Notes: a model not told the origin generated them from the sequence alone. A DNA stretch of 64,000 nucleotides from Scatophagus argus (GCF_020382885.2 NC_058495.1:20876127-20940126); one strand, 5' to 3'. Shown: positions 11,476-26,458, counted from the first letter of the stretch. Made by a program: numbers and translations.

Positions 11476-14400
11476 TTTTGTGTCTTGCACGTGTTCATCC
11501 GTTCTTTTATCCAATAGTATTTGGATTATCACAGTGCATGTCTAAAGAAGTAAGAAAACAGATTTGCACAAGTCTGTACACATACAGTATATTTGCTGCT
11601 GTGTGTCTCCCTTTGGAATACCGTCTGTACGCAGAACCACAGGCCCTCGGAGAGTTCAACTGCTTTCAATTCCTACAAAGCCTCCAGACAGGCTTTTGCT
11701 TTCCATTTTCTGTCTGTTCTCCCCAGTGCTCTCAGTTGCCCCGTCTTTCTGTGTGAGTAAATGAATTCCCCCCTGATGGTAGGGGATGTGATGTGAGAGC
11801 AGCGATCGGGGCACTTTAATCTCAGAGATCCATCCTGGAGGTTTGTGCCCCGCCTCGTCACTCTCTGTTCAAACACTGAACTTCCTTACCGAGACGACAA
11901 GGATTACAGCACAGCCATTCGCTCTCTCTCGTCTCACTCCATCTCCCACCCTTTAATGCTCTTGCTCTTTCTATCTCTCTCCATCTACCCCACATCACTC
12001 CAATTTAAGAAAAAAAATACAGATTGTATTTTTCACAACTCTATGTGAATGTCTGCATCTCACACAAAGGCCAGCAATACAACAGATCCTCACACAGAAA
12101 TGCCTCTTTCCTGATCTGATGATGAGCCATGCTGCTCACACACACACACACACATACTCATCACATGCAATCATGGTGTGCATATTTCGCCGGGTTTGTA
12201 AAACAATACAAACAAATGGAGATCTGATTATTAGTACGGCGGACAAAACGCTGTTTTGATGTCGTTTTGAAAAATGAAATCAGTGAGAACCATGACAAAT
12301 GAGGTAACAGGAGTGCAGCACTCAAATAAAACCTCATGAGCTGTGAAATTATGTTTTCAGACAAGTGCACCATCTAAATGAAACAGATAGAGAAAACTGT
12401 TTATGAATAAGATGCTACAGTTCAAGTGAGGCTCCTGTGTGAATTTGCGTGTCTGTGCATCGGTGTGTTGAACTTAAGTTACGAATTTGAATATTCGCGG
12501 ATGATGATGATGACATGTACCCTGAGATAAACAGATGAAAATTAAAACTGTGAAACCATGTATTAACATCACATAAGCAAACATTATAATGTCTCGTGTT
12601 TGGTTTTTCAATATTATAGCATTACATGTAGACTTTTTCACATTTTAGACTATGAGAAAGTATTTAAATATTTTGGTCTTATGATAAAAATCCTGACAGG
12701 ATTTGGAAGATTTTCAAAACATCAGTCAGGGAAGAATATAACAAAAACATAAATAACATTGAATAAAAGCTGTTACAGACTGTACAGCATAGGGTGACCT
12801 CACTACAACAGCAGCACCTGATTAATGTGCAGATGAAATTAACAGCTGAAGTTATTATATTTTTTGCTTTGTGGGAGGTATGTTATTAACTCAGAGCTCA
12901 TCAATGTACTGGATGTGTATTGCAGGCCTACTGTGAGATGATGCCTGGTGCTTTCCAATTATTTAATTGTTTTTCTTTTTTTTTTACATTGGTTTTATTT
13001 TTACCGCACAATGTATTTACATAGTCCCAAAATTTATAGACAATTAGATAAATCAGCCATTATGAAACCATGTGAGCAACATCCCAGAACCTTTCAGAGG
13101 GAGCAAGAACAGCGTTAATTAAGATACACTTAATTATGTCGGGCATAGCCTCACTTTAACTGCTGCTATGAGTAATGCCGACAGATAACGAATAAACCCC
13201 TCAAAGCACTTCCCGCTCTCTGAACGCTTGTTATCAGGAAATGAGGCCCACATCTGTGTGGAGCAACCTGTTGACATGGTCTTGTTACAGTGGGAAATGG
13301 AGTCATTTGCTTTCACCCTGTATGTGCTATTAGAGGGTGAAGCCTGTATGAAATCAGACTGTGTGAAACAGAAGAACTGGCAGGAGTCAGACCTCCCAGG
13401 CCCAGAGTCTAACTGCACCAAGCAAACTTATGTCCTTATTAAACAGAATTAAGTTAACTTTGAACTTTCTGAGACACTAACAATCATTTTTATAAATTTA
13501 CAAGTTTTAGTCCCCGCCTTCATGTGTGATGTGGTTCACATACTAAACAGGTAAGTTAGCTTATACTTTCAACACGCTGACAGTTTAACTTGCAAATTGT
13601 AATTCCATCATATGTAGTCCAGTCCAATTCATTTCATGGATTTCATGGTTGGTGAAGTTATGAGATGAAATTTAGGTCATGTTTGCCAGAGATTGATTGA
13701 AATATTGAGACTGATTTTTCCCTGGCAGTGGATGTGGTCACACAGCATTTATGTTACCTGAAAAGACTAAATTAGTTACAATAGGAGTTAAAATGTACTT
13801 ACTACCCGGAAGTGTTGGGGTTTGAGTCTGCCTTTACATTTGCTGATGTCTTCCTCGTCCTCTTCCTCTGTGTTTTCAGCTCCTTTCTTCTTGTGCGTGT
13901 GTGTGTGGGTGGGTGTGTGAATGTGCACACCTGCTGTCCATTACCCCCACTCAGCTCCACCAGGGATTTCCTGTATTTAAGCACCGGTTCATTCATCCAG
14001 ACTCCACCAGATCGTTTCAGTCTACATTGTGGTTCGCTACTCTGCCTCAGTCTGCCTCGCCCAGCTCTGCCTCCTGCCCCACCTCTGAACACCACCACCA
14101 CCACCCAGTTTTTACTCCACCATGAATCAAAATTCTCTGTTTAAGCAGTTAAATCGGTTAAGATTTTTCCCGTTTGGACCTCCAGTATAATCACACTTTT
14201 TGCTAAAATGAATTCCTTTGTTTGAACTCTCTGAATATTAAGAGCACCTGCTGTTTTCTTTAGAATATGCTTTTTTGTGAATAAATTCTGGTTTAAACTC
14301 TTTATATCAGTGGATTGTTTTTGAGTCCTTTTTGATTTAAACCAAAAAGCACAAAAAGCCTCTGTGTGCAGAGGAATCTGAGTAAAAGTTACTTTAACCA

Positions 14401-16374
14401 TAACCATATTAATATGAATGGATCCCACAAACTGATTCCTCTACAGTTCAGTGATGCTCTTGAACATTCAAACTTACATAACGTCTACATGATTCTACTA
14501 CAACAGTGTGATTATGCCGCAACAGCATAAATATTGATTACACTGTAATTCTTCCTTTTTCAAAAGTCGCTGAGTGGACCACTTCAAAAAGTCTGCCTAA
14601 GTAGAAGTAATTACTGATTTATTGATTACTTTATTGTTGTGCACCCTTACACAACATGACAAGAACCGGATGACAAAATAACACGTTTGCACATTTAACA
14701 ACATAATAGCACAGAAGATGGCACACATGGGCCGACACACTCATGGGACTGTTCATAGCTTATTCAGTAGAGATATGTTTGGAATGACAAATGAGGACTG
14801 AGTGCTGTTTTCCCATGGTTTGTTTTTTCACTAATGCACACAAAGAAAAAAAAATTCAAGTAAAAGGCACGCTGAACAATGGAGACTAATTTCCTCGGAG
14901 AGCTGTAGGCATGAGAGTCATGTGATGCATAGCAGTGTTGTGAAGGCCAGACAATGGCGTGATATCAGTTACACCAGTGTTTTTCTTTCATTTCTTTTTT
15001 CAAGGATACCAATACAAAAAGAGTGCGAGACCTGCCAACAAAAATTGGAGTGGCAGCAAACAAACTTGTTAGCAATGCATTGCTAAGCAGCCGAACAAAA
15101 GAGGCAAAGAAAAAACCAACAAGGAATGGAAGGATGCTCAAACTGGATCAACAAAATGTATAATTCAGTTAATTCAGTGGTATGTTTTTATGTTTTTGTT
15201 CTTTCCCCCTGATACATATACACTGATACCTTATTATTCAGAATTTTTGCATGCCCTGTCATTGTTGGGTTATTCCCAGCTTCAGGCAGTTATCTGGAAA
15301 TGTAAATGTAAACAGGAAAGCTCTGTTTTCCATATTAATGATTAAGAACAAACTGGTAACACAGTTTGATTTGTGCTGGAGAAACACACAGAGAAGGCTA
15401 TTTTTAGTTGAGACGGAGACCAGCTCATTAGGTTTGCTTAACTTGTGCATTGTGAACAAAAGGTGCTCCAGGTTCACTTTCCACTGTGTTTTAGCCCCTG
15501 TAGAAAGACATAACATTATGACAATACAAAATAGGAACATTATAATGAAAAGATGGCAAGTGGAGGACAAGGGCGAAGTCCTGTGTGAACGGAGGAGGAA
15601 ACAACAGCTCTTTTACAAACATGGAACGAGGAATATATCAAGCGGCAGCTACTAAAGTAAATGTTATGTATTTTACCTTTAAAAAGTCCTCGGATAAAAG
15701 TTGTGATGTGTTCATTCGGCAGGCTGTGGAAAATGAAGAATGCATTTTCATGAGAGGCTCATAACTGATGTGAGACATAGACATGGTGCAGAATCAGACT
15801 GGAGGACAGACAGGGACTGTTCAGAGGTCCGACTGAGTTTCTCCATCTCATTATCAGAGTAGCAGTAGAGAGGATATCCCCTAGTTGTCCATCACATCAT
15901 GATTACTGAAGAAAAGTGAATGAGAAATAGAGAGAAAGTGGTCCCGGATATAGAGAGAAATGGGCTCAGCCTGATTAAACTGAGCATATAGATGCAAATT
16001 TTCAGTGGATAAGGAGATAAGTGAAGCCTAAAGAGCCCCATTAGAGGGGGATCTCAGTGTGAAATAGAACGGTAAAGTGTCTTATTATCCCAATACGTAT
16101 GAAGTATTGAACAGCTTTATCATTTACACATTAATTCCAAGCTAAATCCCACTCTGCACGTAACATCGGCTGAGTTACATTATTGTTGTGATGATATTTC
16201 TCTGCAGTGATCACTATACTCCCAATGTACTTAAAATCCATAAAATCTAAAATCCATAACTCCATAACTCAGTAAAACACATACATATATAATGCAGTGT
16301 CATATGCTTGGTTGGCTATTGTTAGATGCTGGAGGTTGAATGTTGAATAGTTCAATAAACACTTACTTACTTTC
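11476..16374. other. Gene-free region
   Basis: Contains a short CA repeat (12137-12154) and frames up to 134 codons with no family resemblance. Nothing else is supported. Confidence 0.6.
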
Positions 16375-16590
16375 TGGAGAGAGTTAGATGAGAAGATTGA
16401 TCACTCTTATGTCTGTACAGTAAATCTAAGTCTGCAGCCTCTGTTTCCTCTCTTTGTGCTAAGCTAAACTTACTACCTTCTGGCTGTAGCTTCACATTTC
16501 CCACACAGTTCAGCCAGTGGTGTCAGTCCTTACACCTAACTCTTGGCAAGAAAGTGAGTGAACATATTTCCAAAATGTAGCACCAACTGT
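16375..16590 (+). repeat. Interspersed repeat fragment
   Basis: GTTAGATGAGAAGATTGATC, ACTCTTATGTCTGTACAGTA and CTTTGTGCTAAGCTAA match a short repeat that is abundant in percomorph introns. Non-coding. Confidence 0.55.
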
Positions 16591-18173
16591 GGCTGAATTT
16601 CCTGTCAGTGCACGGCTATTGAGTGTCAGTGTGGACTGTGCCATTAAATCACAGCCATTACACGATATGCACTGTCTACATTTTTGTGATGCAAACTGCA
16701 GCTAGTGGTTAAACATTTCAGGTTTTGCACTGATACATGGCAGGTTGCTGCCACCTCACCTGCAATATACATTTAAAAAGAAGCTCTGAAGCAGCATAAA
16801 AGACAAAGATGAGATGCTCAAAAGGTGAATATTTGTTCAGAAGCCCTTCCACTGACAAAACAACCAGTAACAGCTGAACAACTGTCTTCCCTCCCACTAC
16901 AGATCTAGCAATCAATACAAAGGTTTTTTTTTTAATCTGTTCTTTCAATTTTATGGAATATTAAATGATTTCTTTATTTTTTCAATAAAGTGTGTTTTTT
17001 TTTTACCTGAAATTACTGCTGATCATTTGTTACATGACTGGGTGGGCTGCTTTGTTCTTTGTCATGCAGTTACTTCAATTACTGGATTTATTTTATGGTT
17101 TTGTAATTTTATTTACATTTTATAATTACTTTCATGAAGCTCAGAGCTCTGTCCGGCCATAATATTGCGGTGACAACTTTCATCCAAATTCCAAGGCTAA
17201 GAAGAAGAAGAATTATTCTTCACAAGGCTCAAAACAATATGAAGCAAATGGGAAAAAAGGATTTTTTCTGTTTTTACACAACATCTCCCCACCCAAACTC
17301 AATTCTTCCCAATGATGACCAAGTTCATATTATCATGACAGCAGTACCATATTCATCAAATGAGCATCACTCAGCCAGTTCATTGTCGCACTGAGTCAAA
17401 CAGAGGAGGGGGAGAAAAACAATAATGTTCCTGAGCTGTAAATTGTGTTTGCTGATAGCGCTACTGCTTGGCTGGCTGTTGATGGATATTACTTTCCACG
17501 CTGTTCCCCAGGCCACTGTGTGAAGCAGTGCCTTTTGAAATGAGCAATTGCGTGATGCTCTTCTTAAACTAGTTCAGCATGGCGTCATTCATCATCTGCT
17601 GCACTGCCAGCGGGAAGCAGCAGTGTCCCCCCCCACCCCCCACCCACCCCGTCTGCCAGTCACAATGGGGTTACAGGAAGAAGTGCAGCCTGCAACCTCA
17701 CGGTGTTGCGCTTTGCACTGGGCCACAGAGAAGCCACTACCTTCACGTTCTGAAGCAACACATCTGAAGCAACTGAACCGCAGAGGTAGGTACTTTGGAA
17801 GCTATTTTAAAGTGCCGCCACCGTGCATCTATCCTGTACTAACACCAAAAGATTTGCCACAGAGATTTCTCCTGAGGGATGGAGAACAGCGCAATGTATC
17901 ATCCACACAAAAACTGGGACTAGAACATCTAGACCTACTGTTGTTTCACAGTCACACGAATATATGACAAATGATGCCCAAGCCTATACAGTCAAATTAC
18001 AGCACAATAAATTGGCATGACAAAGGTTTTGCCTCATTAACACTTGCTGTTTACAGTTTCATGCTGTTTGTTAATGTTGGCTAATGCTCCACTTTCAGGC
18101 TCTTACTTTGCAACTCTCCTTTTCTGCAGCACATCTAAAATCCTCACCTGTCAACTCTTCAGCCTGTGTTTAT

Positions 18174-18177
18174 ATGT

Positions 18178-18224
<47 letters not shown>

Positions 18225-18233
18225 TGTGTGTGT
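18174..18233 (+). repeat. GT microsatellite
   Basis: Roughly 28 GT units with two interruptions (GA, TA). Confidence 0.95.
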
Positions 18234-20712
18234 TGGAGATGAAAATGTTTGCATGGGGAGCAAACATATTTTATGCAGTTAATTTAAGGCTGCTGCTATG
18301 GAGAAGCATTATCCACAGTGTACAGGGCAAAAGCTTACCTCAGCATTCCTGAAGCACTTCTGAATTGTTGGTTTCCAAAAAACATTTTCAAATGACTTTT
18401 TACCCACATTATTGTCTCTGAATTTAATGGACTCCACTCCAAGTGATTCCAAAGAGCGGCCGCAGCAACAACCAGTTTATGCTGGCTGCGTACGTGGAAC
18501 TAAAGCTTTGTGGGTAGATAGCAAGCTGTCATTAGCCATGAGAGACTAGCAAAAACCAATATAAAACTGGCTGCCCTTTGAGTGTGTGCTGCAGTTTGCA
18601 GTGTAGTTAAAAAGGAACATTCACAGTGTGTGTAATAGCACAAAAGACTTGAGGCCAGGTCAGACCAGCATTTAAGTTTCATTCCAATGGAATTGCTGTG
18701 ACCTGTAAATTGCCTTCATAGAGGATGACCTTTGCAGGAACAGAGAGCCTGAAAGTCCAAAACAAGACAAGCTATCATAGCTTAGCTCCACTCCAGAGGA
18801 ATGGTTTACATACCAGACAGAAGTCAATGGTAATGTGGCTCTTGAACTGAATCTGTGAACATCTATTGTCTTAAGTTAATAGCTTGCTAGTTGAGAGCCA
18901 GTATGTCTGACTGACATTGACTGCTAGTAGTAGCTGACCAGCTTTGCAAGTAGTTACCACAACACCAAGTTTCTAGGCCCACACATTTCACTGTAAACAT
19001 TACTAGTGCAAATTATCATGTTGAAAAAAATAGGTTTAGTTTCCACTTTAAAATAAATGGTATTTCACTACTGGAATTTTAATTTATGAAGGACGTATTA
19101 ACAAACTTGTTAAAAACACAGAGGGGAAATGGTTTAATTTTAGCTGAACAGCATCTGCACCACATTTTGTATGCTGTCACGGCCTCAGGTCCTTTGTCAG
19201 ATTGCTGCGTCGTGTCTTTCTGTGTTGATGGGCCCTGGTTCTGAAGGTTCCATACAACCCTGACCCATCCTGGTCCTCTGGTGGCTCCCTCCTCCACTCA
19301 GCTTCCTCCCTGGCACAACGTCGCATTGCTTTGGTGTTCTTTAGATTTTCTGTATAGTTTATTTGGAATTATCTTAGTTAACCTGGCAACAGGTTTTCCT
19401 GTCAGTTCCAATTCCAACATTTTTGTTATATTTGTTCCTTTAAAATTAATTTGTTAAATATATAATTTCATTTTTCATGTTTCATTTATTTGTCATGGTC
19501 TCAGAGCCGGGACATAAGATTACGAAAAAAGAAAAAAATATTGCTGGCACAGTCTTATCCCAACTTGATTATGGTGCCTTCAGCTCAGTGTTTTCAGTCA
19601 TTAGACACAGTAAATCATGGTGCTTTAAGGTTTGTAAAACTGTAATTAATTTCTGACTCACCCTCTGTTTTGTGTGGGGTAAACCTTTAACCATATGTAC
19701 ACTCAGTCAGTGGCTTTTTACTTTTCTAAATATCTAATTAGAACTTTGATATCTGAAACCCAACATAATCTGAGTCAAGGCTATTGTTAATTGTTCAAAC
19801 TTCAAGCTGGATTAAGTAAAAGAAAAAAGAAAGAAAAATGTACATTAAGACACAAATTTTGATTTGATTTGTGATATTCTGAAAATATTTGTTGTTCTAT
19901 TTGGCTAACATTTATGCAGTTTCATTTTTTTAAAAATCATCTTGTAAATGTTCAGAAACAACACAGTCACAAGCAAACTTCTGCAAGCTGTTTATAGCAA
20001 GTTAGGAAAAGAAAAGATACCTTTAATTATATGTATTCTGCACCAGGTGTAAATCTATAAGATAAAAGCTAACAAGTATTCTTCTAAAGGCACACAGCTC
20101 TGCCGCTGAATATTACAAACACAAACCTCCCTTGACCCTCGGCTGACACCAGTGAGCAGGAAACATTTGATCAGAGGACAGACGTGGTGTTCAGCATCTC
20201 TTTCTATTAAGTTCTAAAAGGAAACTGTCTCTTTTTATCAGATGTGCAGTAAAAACTGTTTCCCTGTGAAGGAAATCATCCAAACTGAAGAAATGCCATC
20301 AGAACCTGCCTGTAAAATTGGTTTACAGCTTAGCAAAAATTTGTGTGCCCTGTCTAATTTTCAGAATGTGATTAGTTCTTGCTAAAACACAAAATGACAA
20401 AGTGATTTTTTACCACATCCAGAATAAATGTGCTCTGCATTTTTGGTTGCTGTAAAGCTGGTGGGGTCTTCTGACCGCCATGCCCCAAAACAAGTGCTGC
20501 GTAGCTTTGATTCTTGTAAGCAGGTACAATAATATATTTCCGCAAATAAAAACAGGTGGTCAATTAAAAGCCAGGCCTCATACTTATAGCGCATTTAATT
20601 TCACTGCAGCTTTAACTTTGATTACATTAAGTTTGAGGTTCAATTATTTACAAAGGCCACCATCTGACAGCTGTTTTATAAAGAAAACGGCACACACACA
20701 CACCTTAGTATC

Positions 20713-20713
20713 C

Positions 20714-20758
<45 letters not shown>
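20713..20758 (+). repeat. ATCT tetranucleotide microsatellite
   Basis: Eleven nearly pure ATCT units, preceded by a short CA run at 20690-20703. Confidence 0.95.
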
Positions 20759-20969
20759 CATCCCCTTATGTAAGTCAGGACTGTACCTCTGAAAACCACA
20801 GATGGAAAGAAAAATTGGGGAAAGACCACTGCCATCACTTTGATCACCGTCAGTAGCATCTGTCGTGAGCTGATATCACAAAGCATTTTGTCACTGAATG
20901 GTGTATAAAGTGCATATAAAATAGTAGCCAATTTAAAATAACCTCAAAACAAGCTATAAACTTATACAA

Positions 20970-21180
20970 AGGCCATTTCAAACAGGTGGGATTTAAACTG
21001 GTTTTGTATATCCTGTAGTAGGAGCGACTTCCAAAGTCTGGGAGTCATGACTGCAAAAGAGAGATTTCTTCTGATTGTCTTAAAGTATTGATGAGGCTGT
21101 AATACATAAAAGGAGCCCTGGTCAGACGGCTTCAATGACCTACTGACGACGTACAGCACTTTAGTAAGTCAGAAACATGA
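20970..21180. repeat. Interspersed repeat fragment
   Basis: TTTCAAACAGGTGGGATTTA, TTCCAAAGTCTGGGAGTCAT and CAAAAGAGAGATTTCTTC resemble part of a dispersed teleost retroelement-like repeat. No intact reading frame. Confidence 0.5.
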
Positions 21181-21860
21181 AAGACAGACCATGCATAGAT
21201 CCTGAAGTGATAGAAAGATGTGTAAAGTGCCACTAGAAGAATACCAAAATGTGGAATCACAAACGTATCAGCAATTATCTGTACGGCAAACATTTGTGAA
21301 GTGATCTTCAATCAAACAGCTCTTGCTTTTTTGATCCTGAGAACAAAACAAATTTTATTTCTATACAAATTATGTAAATGAATATATACATTTAAAAGAA
21401 GCTGACTACACTTTTGAATTATTGCAACATGTATCCTGCTCATTGGTCTGAATCGTCATGATCATGTTTGCTTAATGTGAAAACAAGCAATGTAAAAGTC
21501 CTGAAGCCAAATGAAAAAAACCCCAAAAACACTAGTGGCACTGTGCCTAAAAGCTGCTGTGTTGCATTTGCATTGAAGAGTAGCAAAAGACAGAAAGAGA
21601 CGAAATCTGCAGTTTCAGGCCGTCTGCCAAGAGGATTAAAGTGTAAAAACTGTGGAATGTGGCCAGTGTTCATCTGTGTTAAAGACTTCATCACAGGTTA
21701 GTCAGTGATGCTACAGAGTAAATGACATGTGCCAATGCTTATTGTGTCTGCTGATCAAAACAAATCAAAAGAGAGTCTTAGTGATGGTACAACTTAAGTT
21801 TTTATGATCCTACCATAAAATGCTTGCTTTTCAGAACAGAGTTTGGTTTGAATGTCTGAC

Positions 21861-21945
21861 TGTGAGCCAGGCTTGTTTTCGTCCAACATCAGCGCCTGAC
21901 CTCATAAATGCTCTACTACATGAATGGGCAAAAAGTCCCACAATC
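21861..21945 (+). mobile_element. Short Tc1-type fragment, copy D
   Basis: TGTGAGCCAGGCTTGTTTTC and the following 65 bases match copy C (TGTGAGCCAGGCCTTTTCG, then CCTGACCTCA-like, CTACATGAA-GGG). Both ends are lost. Confidence 0.55.
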
Positions 21946-22538
21946 ATCCATTACTTTATTATTACTTATATTCAACTTACTATCTACTTAATGATGCCTG
22001 TTGTAGATCAGCTTCCCCCCACCTGCACCCTTGTCCCAGCTGATAAGTCAAGGGCTGGATTTCTGTCTTATTATGCCAGTGCCCTACCACCAACCCACCT
22101 AAAGCTGTAATGAGATATGTGCCCTTGGAAACAAGCACCGGGTACGAAGCCTTGCGGTAGCCTGACCGTCTGCAACAGATTATGTAATGACACGCAGAGT
22201 CAAGCAAACTGAGCTGCAATACTGTAAGCAGGATGAAAAATAAGCACAAGTGATCATCCTCTTCTCCTTTGGAGGAATACTGAGCTCAATAATATTCCTC
22301 AGGTAGTCAGAACAGACAGAAATGTCCTGTGATTTTACTGTGCTGCGGGTAATAAACAGGAAGAAGACAGTGAGCCAGTATGTGGGACGTGTGGCTGATA
22401 ATAAGTAGAACAGTGAGATGCGTATTCTACCGGACTCCAACAGACAGAGACCTCTGGCTCCCAGCTCTTTGTTTAATCAGCCCTCCAAGGGATACACAGC
22501 TCCACTGAGCCAGGTTAGCTGCAGGCGTGACATATTCC

Positions 22539-22569
<31 letters not shown>

Positions 22570-22588
22570 ACACAATCACACACACACT
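22539..22588 (+). repeat. CA microsatellite
   Basis: CA run interrupted by TC and AT. Confidence 0.95.
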
Positions 22589-23526
22589 ATCACAGACAAA
22601 GCAACCGCAGTAACACAACCTTTTGACCGATAATGTGCATTTTTCCCATTACCGACACATTATGTGTAGCTGTTTCGACTCTTTTCCTGTTCTGCGCTTG
22701 ACTAGAAGAGTTTTAAGAGATTTAAAAATGGAAATAGAGCCGTTTTCCACTTAATTTTCATACAGTTAGAATGAAAAATCCAGCTTCCAATCCTGCAAAA
22801 GTATTATGTAAAGTGCTAGTCTTCTCTTGTTGTTCGTTATGCCACTGCAGTATGAAACCATAAAGAAAGAGGAAAGACAGAAAGAAAGAAAAGAAACCAA
22901 ATATTTTGTGCTGTGAATGATGCACACACTACACTCCACATTTCCTTCTTTTCTGATTTGAATCACAGAAGATGATTGCTTGCTTTAGCACTTGTGGCTG
23001 CTGCAGATGTGGCAGCAGTTTGCAAAACAATCAGGATGCGGTGCATTAATGGCTGCTGAGCAGTGACGTTACCTGATTGTTCAGTTTCTGTCAGATTGCT
23101 GTGTTGGTTATGAAGCATTTCAACTGCAGTCAACATGAATGAACATGAACGAAGCAAAAATTGTGAATTATTTCAGGTAGTCCACGTTTACACTAACATG
23201 GTGAACTCCTTTAAACACATATATAACATTATTATTCCGATGTTCAGACAGCTCTTCTCTTTTGCTGCCATGCTTCTTCTCAAAGCCTTTCAAAAGCCCC
23301 ACCTCCACCCCTACATCCACCTAGTCAACATTCCCCTAGTTATTATCATCCCTCTCACTCCCTGCTGTGCTGACCTACCTCAGTGTTTCCTTGTGGAGAG
23401 TGATGAGGTCGGAGTCCAGAGCCCAAATATCATCCCTGTATTCTACAGTCACATAACAACATATTCCATGTGAGGAACCTTCTCTGGTTGTAGAAAATAA
23501 ATTGTCTTTTTGCAGCTTTCTTTATA

Positions 23527-23528
<2 letters not shown>

Positions 23529-23588
<60 letters not shown>
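23529..23588 (+). repeat. Long pure GT microsatellite
   Basis: Thirty uninterrupted GT units, the longest pure dinucleotide run in the window. Confidence 0.97.
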
Positions 23589-23590
<2 letters not shown>

Positions 23591-25616
23591 TTTGCAGGTG
23601 CGGAGACAAGCTGCATATGCTGACATGTTAGCACTTCTCAAGTTGATGTGGTACACTAGTTGGCAAACAGTTTCTTTTTTAAGATTTTCAGTTGTAAGAG
23701 TGACTGAAACTGTTTCTGGCCAGACAGTGAAACAAAGAGCTGAAATTCACCATAAAGGCAGTTTTGACTTCTCCGAAGGTTCATCATTAAGGGTGTACAT
23801 ATGTATTTGTATTCATTCAATATGTGAACATTTCAACTTCAACTCTGATCACCTGTGTGAAATCGTGACAGATTTATAGGGATTGAATCAGTATTTCAGG
23901 GATTATAATGTTAATTTAACGTCAATTTAAATCCACATTTAAATCCAATACCATCCTGTGACTTGTGGGATACTGGTGCAAACTATTTTGAAACTGTCTT
24001 CATTTTTTGTTAGCTGTTAAGCATTGTTGAATATATGACTTAATCATGTTTAAATTTCTGAATGTTGAGGTATTTTGGCTGTATCTCTGTAATTCTGAAA
24101 GCAAACTGGAAAGTGGCCTTGATGCAGCTGGCGTTTAGCGCTCTTTTATCGGATAGCTGCAAAGAGAACCTATGGAACAAAACCAAGCTTGCAGGTCTTT
24201 AGTCACTTCTTTGTTGTTCCAAAATGTAAAATGTTTTATCAGTTAATGACTTGCACCTGGTGAACAACAGCAGTGTTTGTGTTTTGAACAGCATTTACGT
24301 GCAGTAACAAAGGAGCTTTCATATAATAGTGACTTTCTCATTACAGTCAAGGCCTCTCTGTTGTTTTTTCCTTGGGCATGTTCTCACATTCGTACACATT
24401 CAAGCACTAACCCTTGTGCTGAACAAGATCTGCTTCTTATTCTCTGACCTTCTCTCCCAGATTACACGTCTAATTGCTCAAATTCCATTATGCATAACAT
24501 TAAAAAGAACATGAAAAATAATTTTACCGCAACGTCAAAAAAAGCCAGAAAAGCACAAAGTCAGCATCCTCAGGTCAAACTGTAAGAACGTCCTTGCATT
24601 TCTTGTGTGTTTCTTGTTAGAGAGACTTAAAGGATCTCTGTAGGTGGTGAAGCTGTTTGGCGACGATGAGCGATGGAGTGTCTGAGGCCCATCTTTAATT
24701 CAGATGTCTCATGGTTCTGTTGTGGCGAGAAAACAAGAGACTTAAGATACAAGATTGATGCTCAAGTGGGAGGTGTGCACAACCAGTGTGAGTCACACAG
24801 CTGAGACATCATGTAACAAAACAAGCGGTAGATTTGCAGTTCATATGTCATGCCGTATCTATCGACTGGGCTGTCTGGTTTTGTTGTTTTATTCATAAAT
24901 CACATAAGATGCTGTCGTTCCACGTGTTTTGTTGTGCTGAATTATTGCTGAAATTTTAACAGAAAATGTTGAAATGAATATGTGAGAATTTGTTGTATGA
25001 AGGACATTTTCAATATAGAATAAACATGGCTGGATAAACCCACTAGAGGGCCGCAGGCCAAATATAAACTGTGGGCCCCAGCTGGCCCCTCTTGCTCTCT
25101 CTCTCTCTCTGTGCACTGTGTCACCTTCAAGGACATGTCAAGTACACTTCATTCATCTCTAAAAAATATATAGTTTAAATGGCCTCTCTGCAAATTAGGT
25201 CCTCCATAAACCTTTCAGTTATACTGTGCGTTAGTGGTGTGTACTCAGATGTTATTGGACAAGACTGCAGACCTAAAGCTCCACTGTCAACCACCAACGG
25301 AAATGTCAGTTACATGGCTGTGTGGAAAGAAGAAAGAAGTGAATAACTGATGCCCTTGAAAGAAGAAATTAGTCATTTGTGCTCTTAAATTTCTACATTT
25401 ATGCTTTTGAGTTGAATTACTTTTGCATATGAATTAAGAAGACATCACGTCAAGCAATATTGATGGCACTTATCGTATGTTTAAGGAATGTCAAAGATAC
25501 ACTATATAGACAAAGGCAGGTAATTTGTAATAGGCCGCCCACGGCACGACAACCTTACGCGGTTGTTTTGCATTGCATTAACATTTGGTTATGTAGTACT
25601 TTTATATTATAAAAAA

Positions 25617-25660
25617 GCATGTGATGGGGATAAAGAAGCATATGATGGGGATAAAGACAA
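25617..25660 (+). repeat. Two-copy tandem repeat of about 21 bp
   Basis: GCATGTGATGGGGATAAAGA is followed at once by GCATATGATGGGGATAAAGA, one mismatch apart. Short local duplication. Confidence 0.85.
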
Positions 25661-26426
25661 CTTAATGAATGTTATAAAACACACTGTGAATTCCTTTGCA
25701 AACTTAAGTGCAGTCAGTAAATTCAATGGCAATCTGCACGTTAGATTATGAGAATGTCAGGTGCTTGAATTACATATAAGAATTAACAGAACATCACTTG
25801 TAGATGCCATGATTCCCCAGAGACACCACGTCTCAGAGAATCAAAGTCAAAGGAGGCACATTCAGTAAGAAACACAAATCAAAAGAAAAGGAATATGTCT
25901 TATATCATTTTCCTGCTAATTTGATTCCTGTTTCTGTCAGATCTGGACTTCACATATATTCACATTTTAACGATCTCATTTACCTTATCCTCTTAAAATA
26001 ATGGAAAGATGGAGTGAAGCAAAAGCAAAAGAGTTTTAATGTTCTGAAAACAATAATATCTGGTGTTACTCCAACTGTGAGGTCCCCTGCATGAATTTTA
26101 ATACAGTTTAAGTTTGCCTTTTGCTACTCTCTCCTTTGTGAGTACAGTATACTGTAGTTGTGGGAGCATTTGAGGAATTATGTTCTTCAGCACAATGACT
26201 GCAATACACAATATCACACATGGAAGCAGTTACATAAGGTAATTATATGAGGTGTGTTTCTATGTGCTGGCAGCTGTGAGGAATAAAGACTGAGACAGTG
26301 TGCACATCACATATGTTCTTTAAATGTGAGAGTGGGAGTGTTATACAGTCCATACAATGTGTTAAACAATCTGTGATTTTTCCATGTGAAAATGTCTCAA
26401 TGTTACCTGAGACTGTCACGCACATG

Positions 26427-26458
26427 AGTGTGTGTGTTTGTGTGTGTGGGTGTGTGTA
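26427..26458 (+). repeat. Short impure GT repeat
   Basis: GT units interrupted by TT and GG. Confidence 0.9.

Larger units (their letters stand above)
16591..20969. other. Gene-free region
   Basis: Apart from the GT (18174) and ATCT (20713) microsatellites and a C-rich tract at 17626-17652, nothing is recognised. Confidence 0.6.

Noticed and set aside
11163-11756. 197-codon plus-strand frame
   Set aside because: It covers SINE end, a transposon fragment and random sequence; no transposase motif or splice context.
15251-15655. 134-codon plus-strand frame
   Set aside because: No recognisable domain, and an overlapping 103-codon frame on the other strand is equally open; looks random.
17626-17652. 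C-rich tract as a possible G-quadruplex on the minus strand
   Set aside because: C runs are interrupted by A in spacing typical of a degenerate CCCCA tract; no gene or control context.
25498-25525. Transposon-end-like ACACTATATAGACAAAG
   Set aside because: It resembles the Tc1-like copy ends, but no second end or internal sequence follows, so it may be chance.
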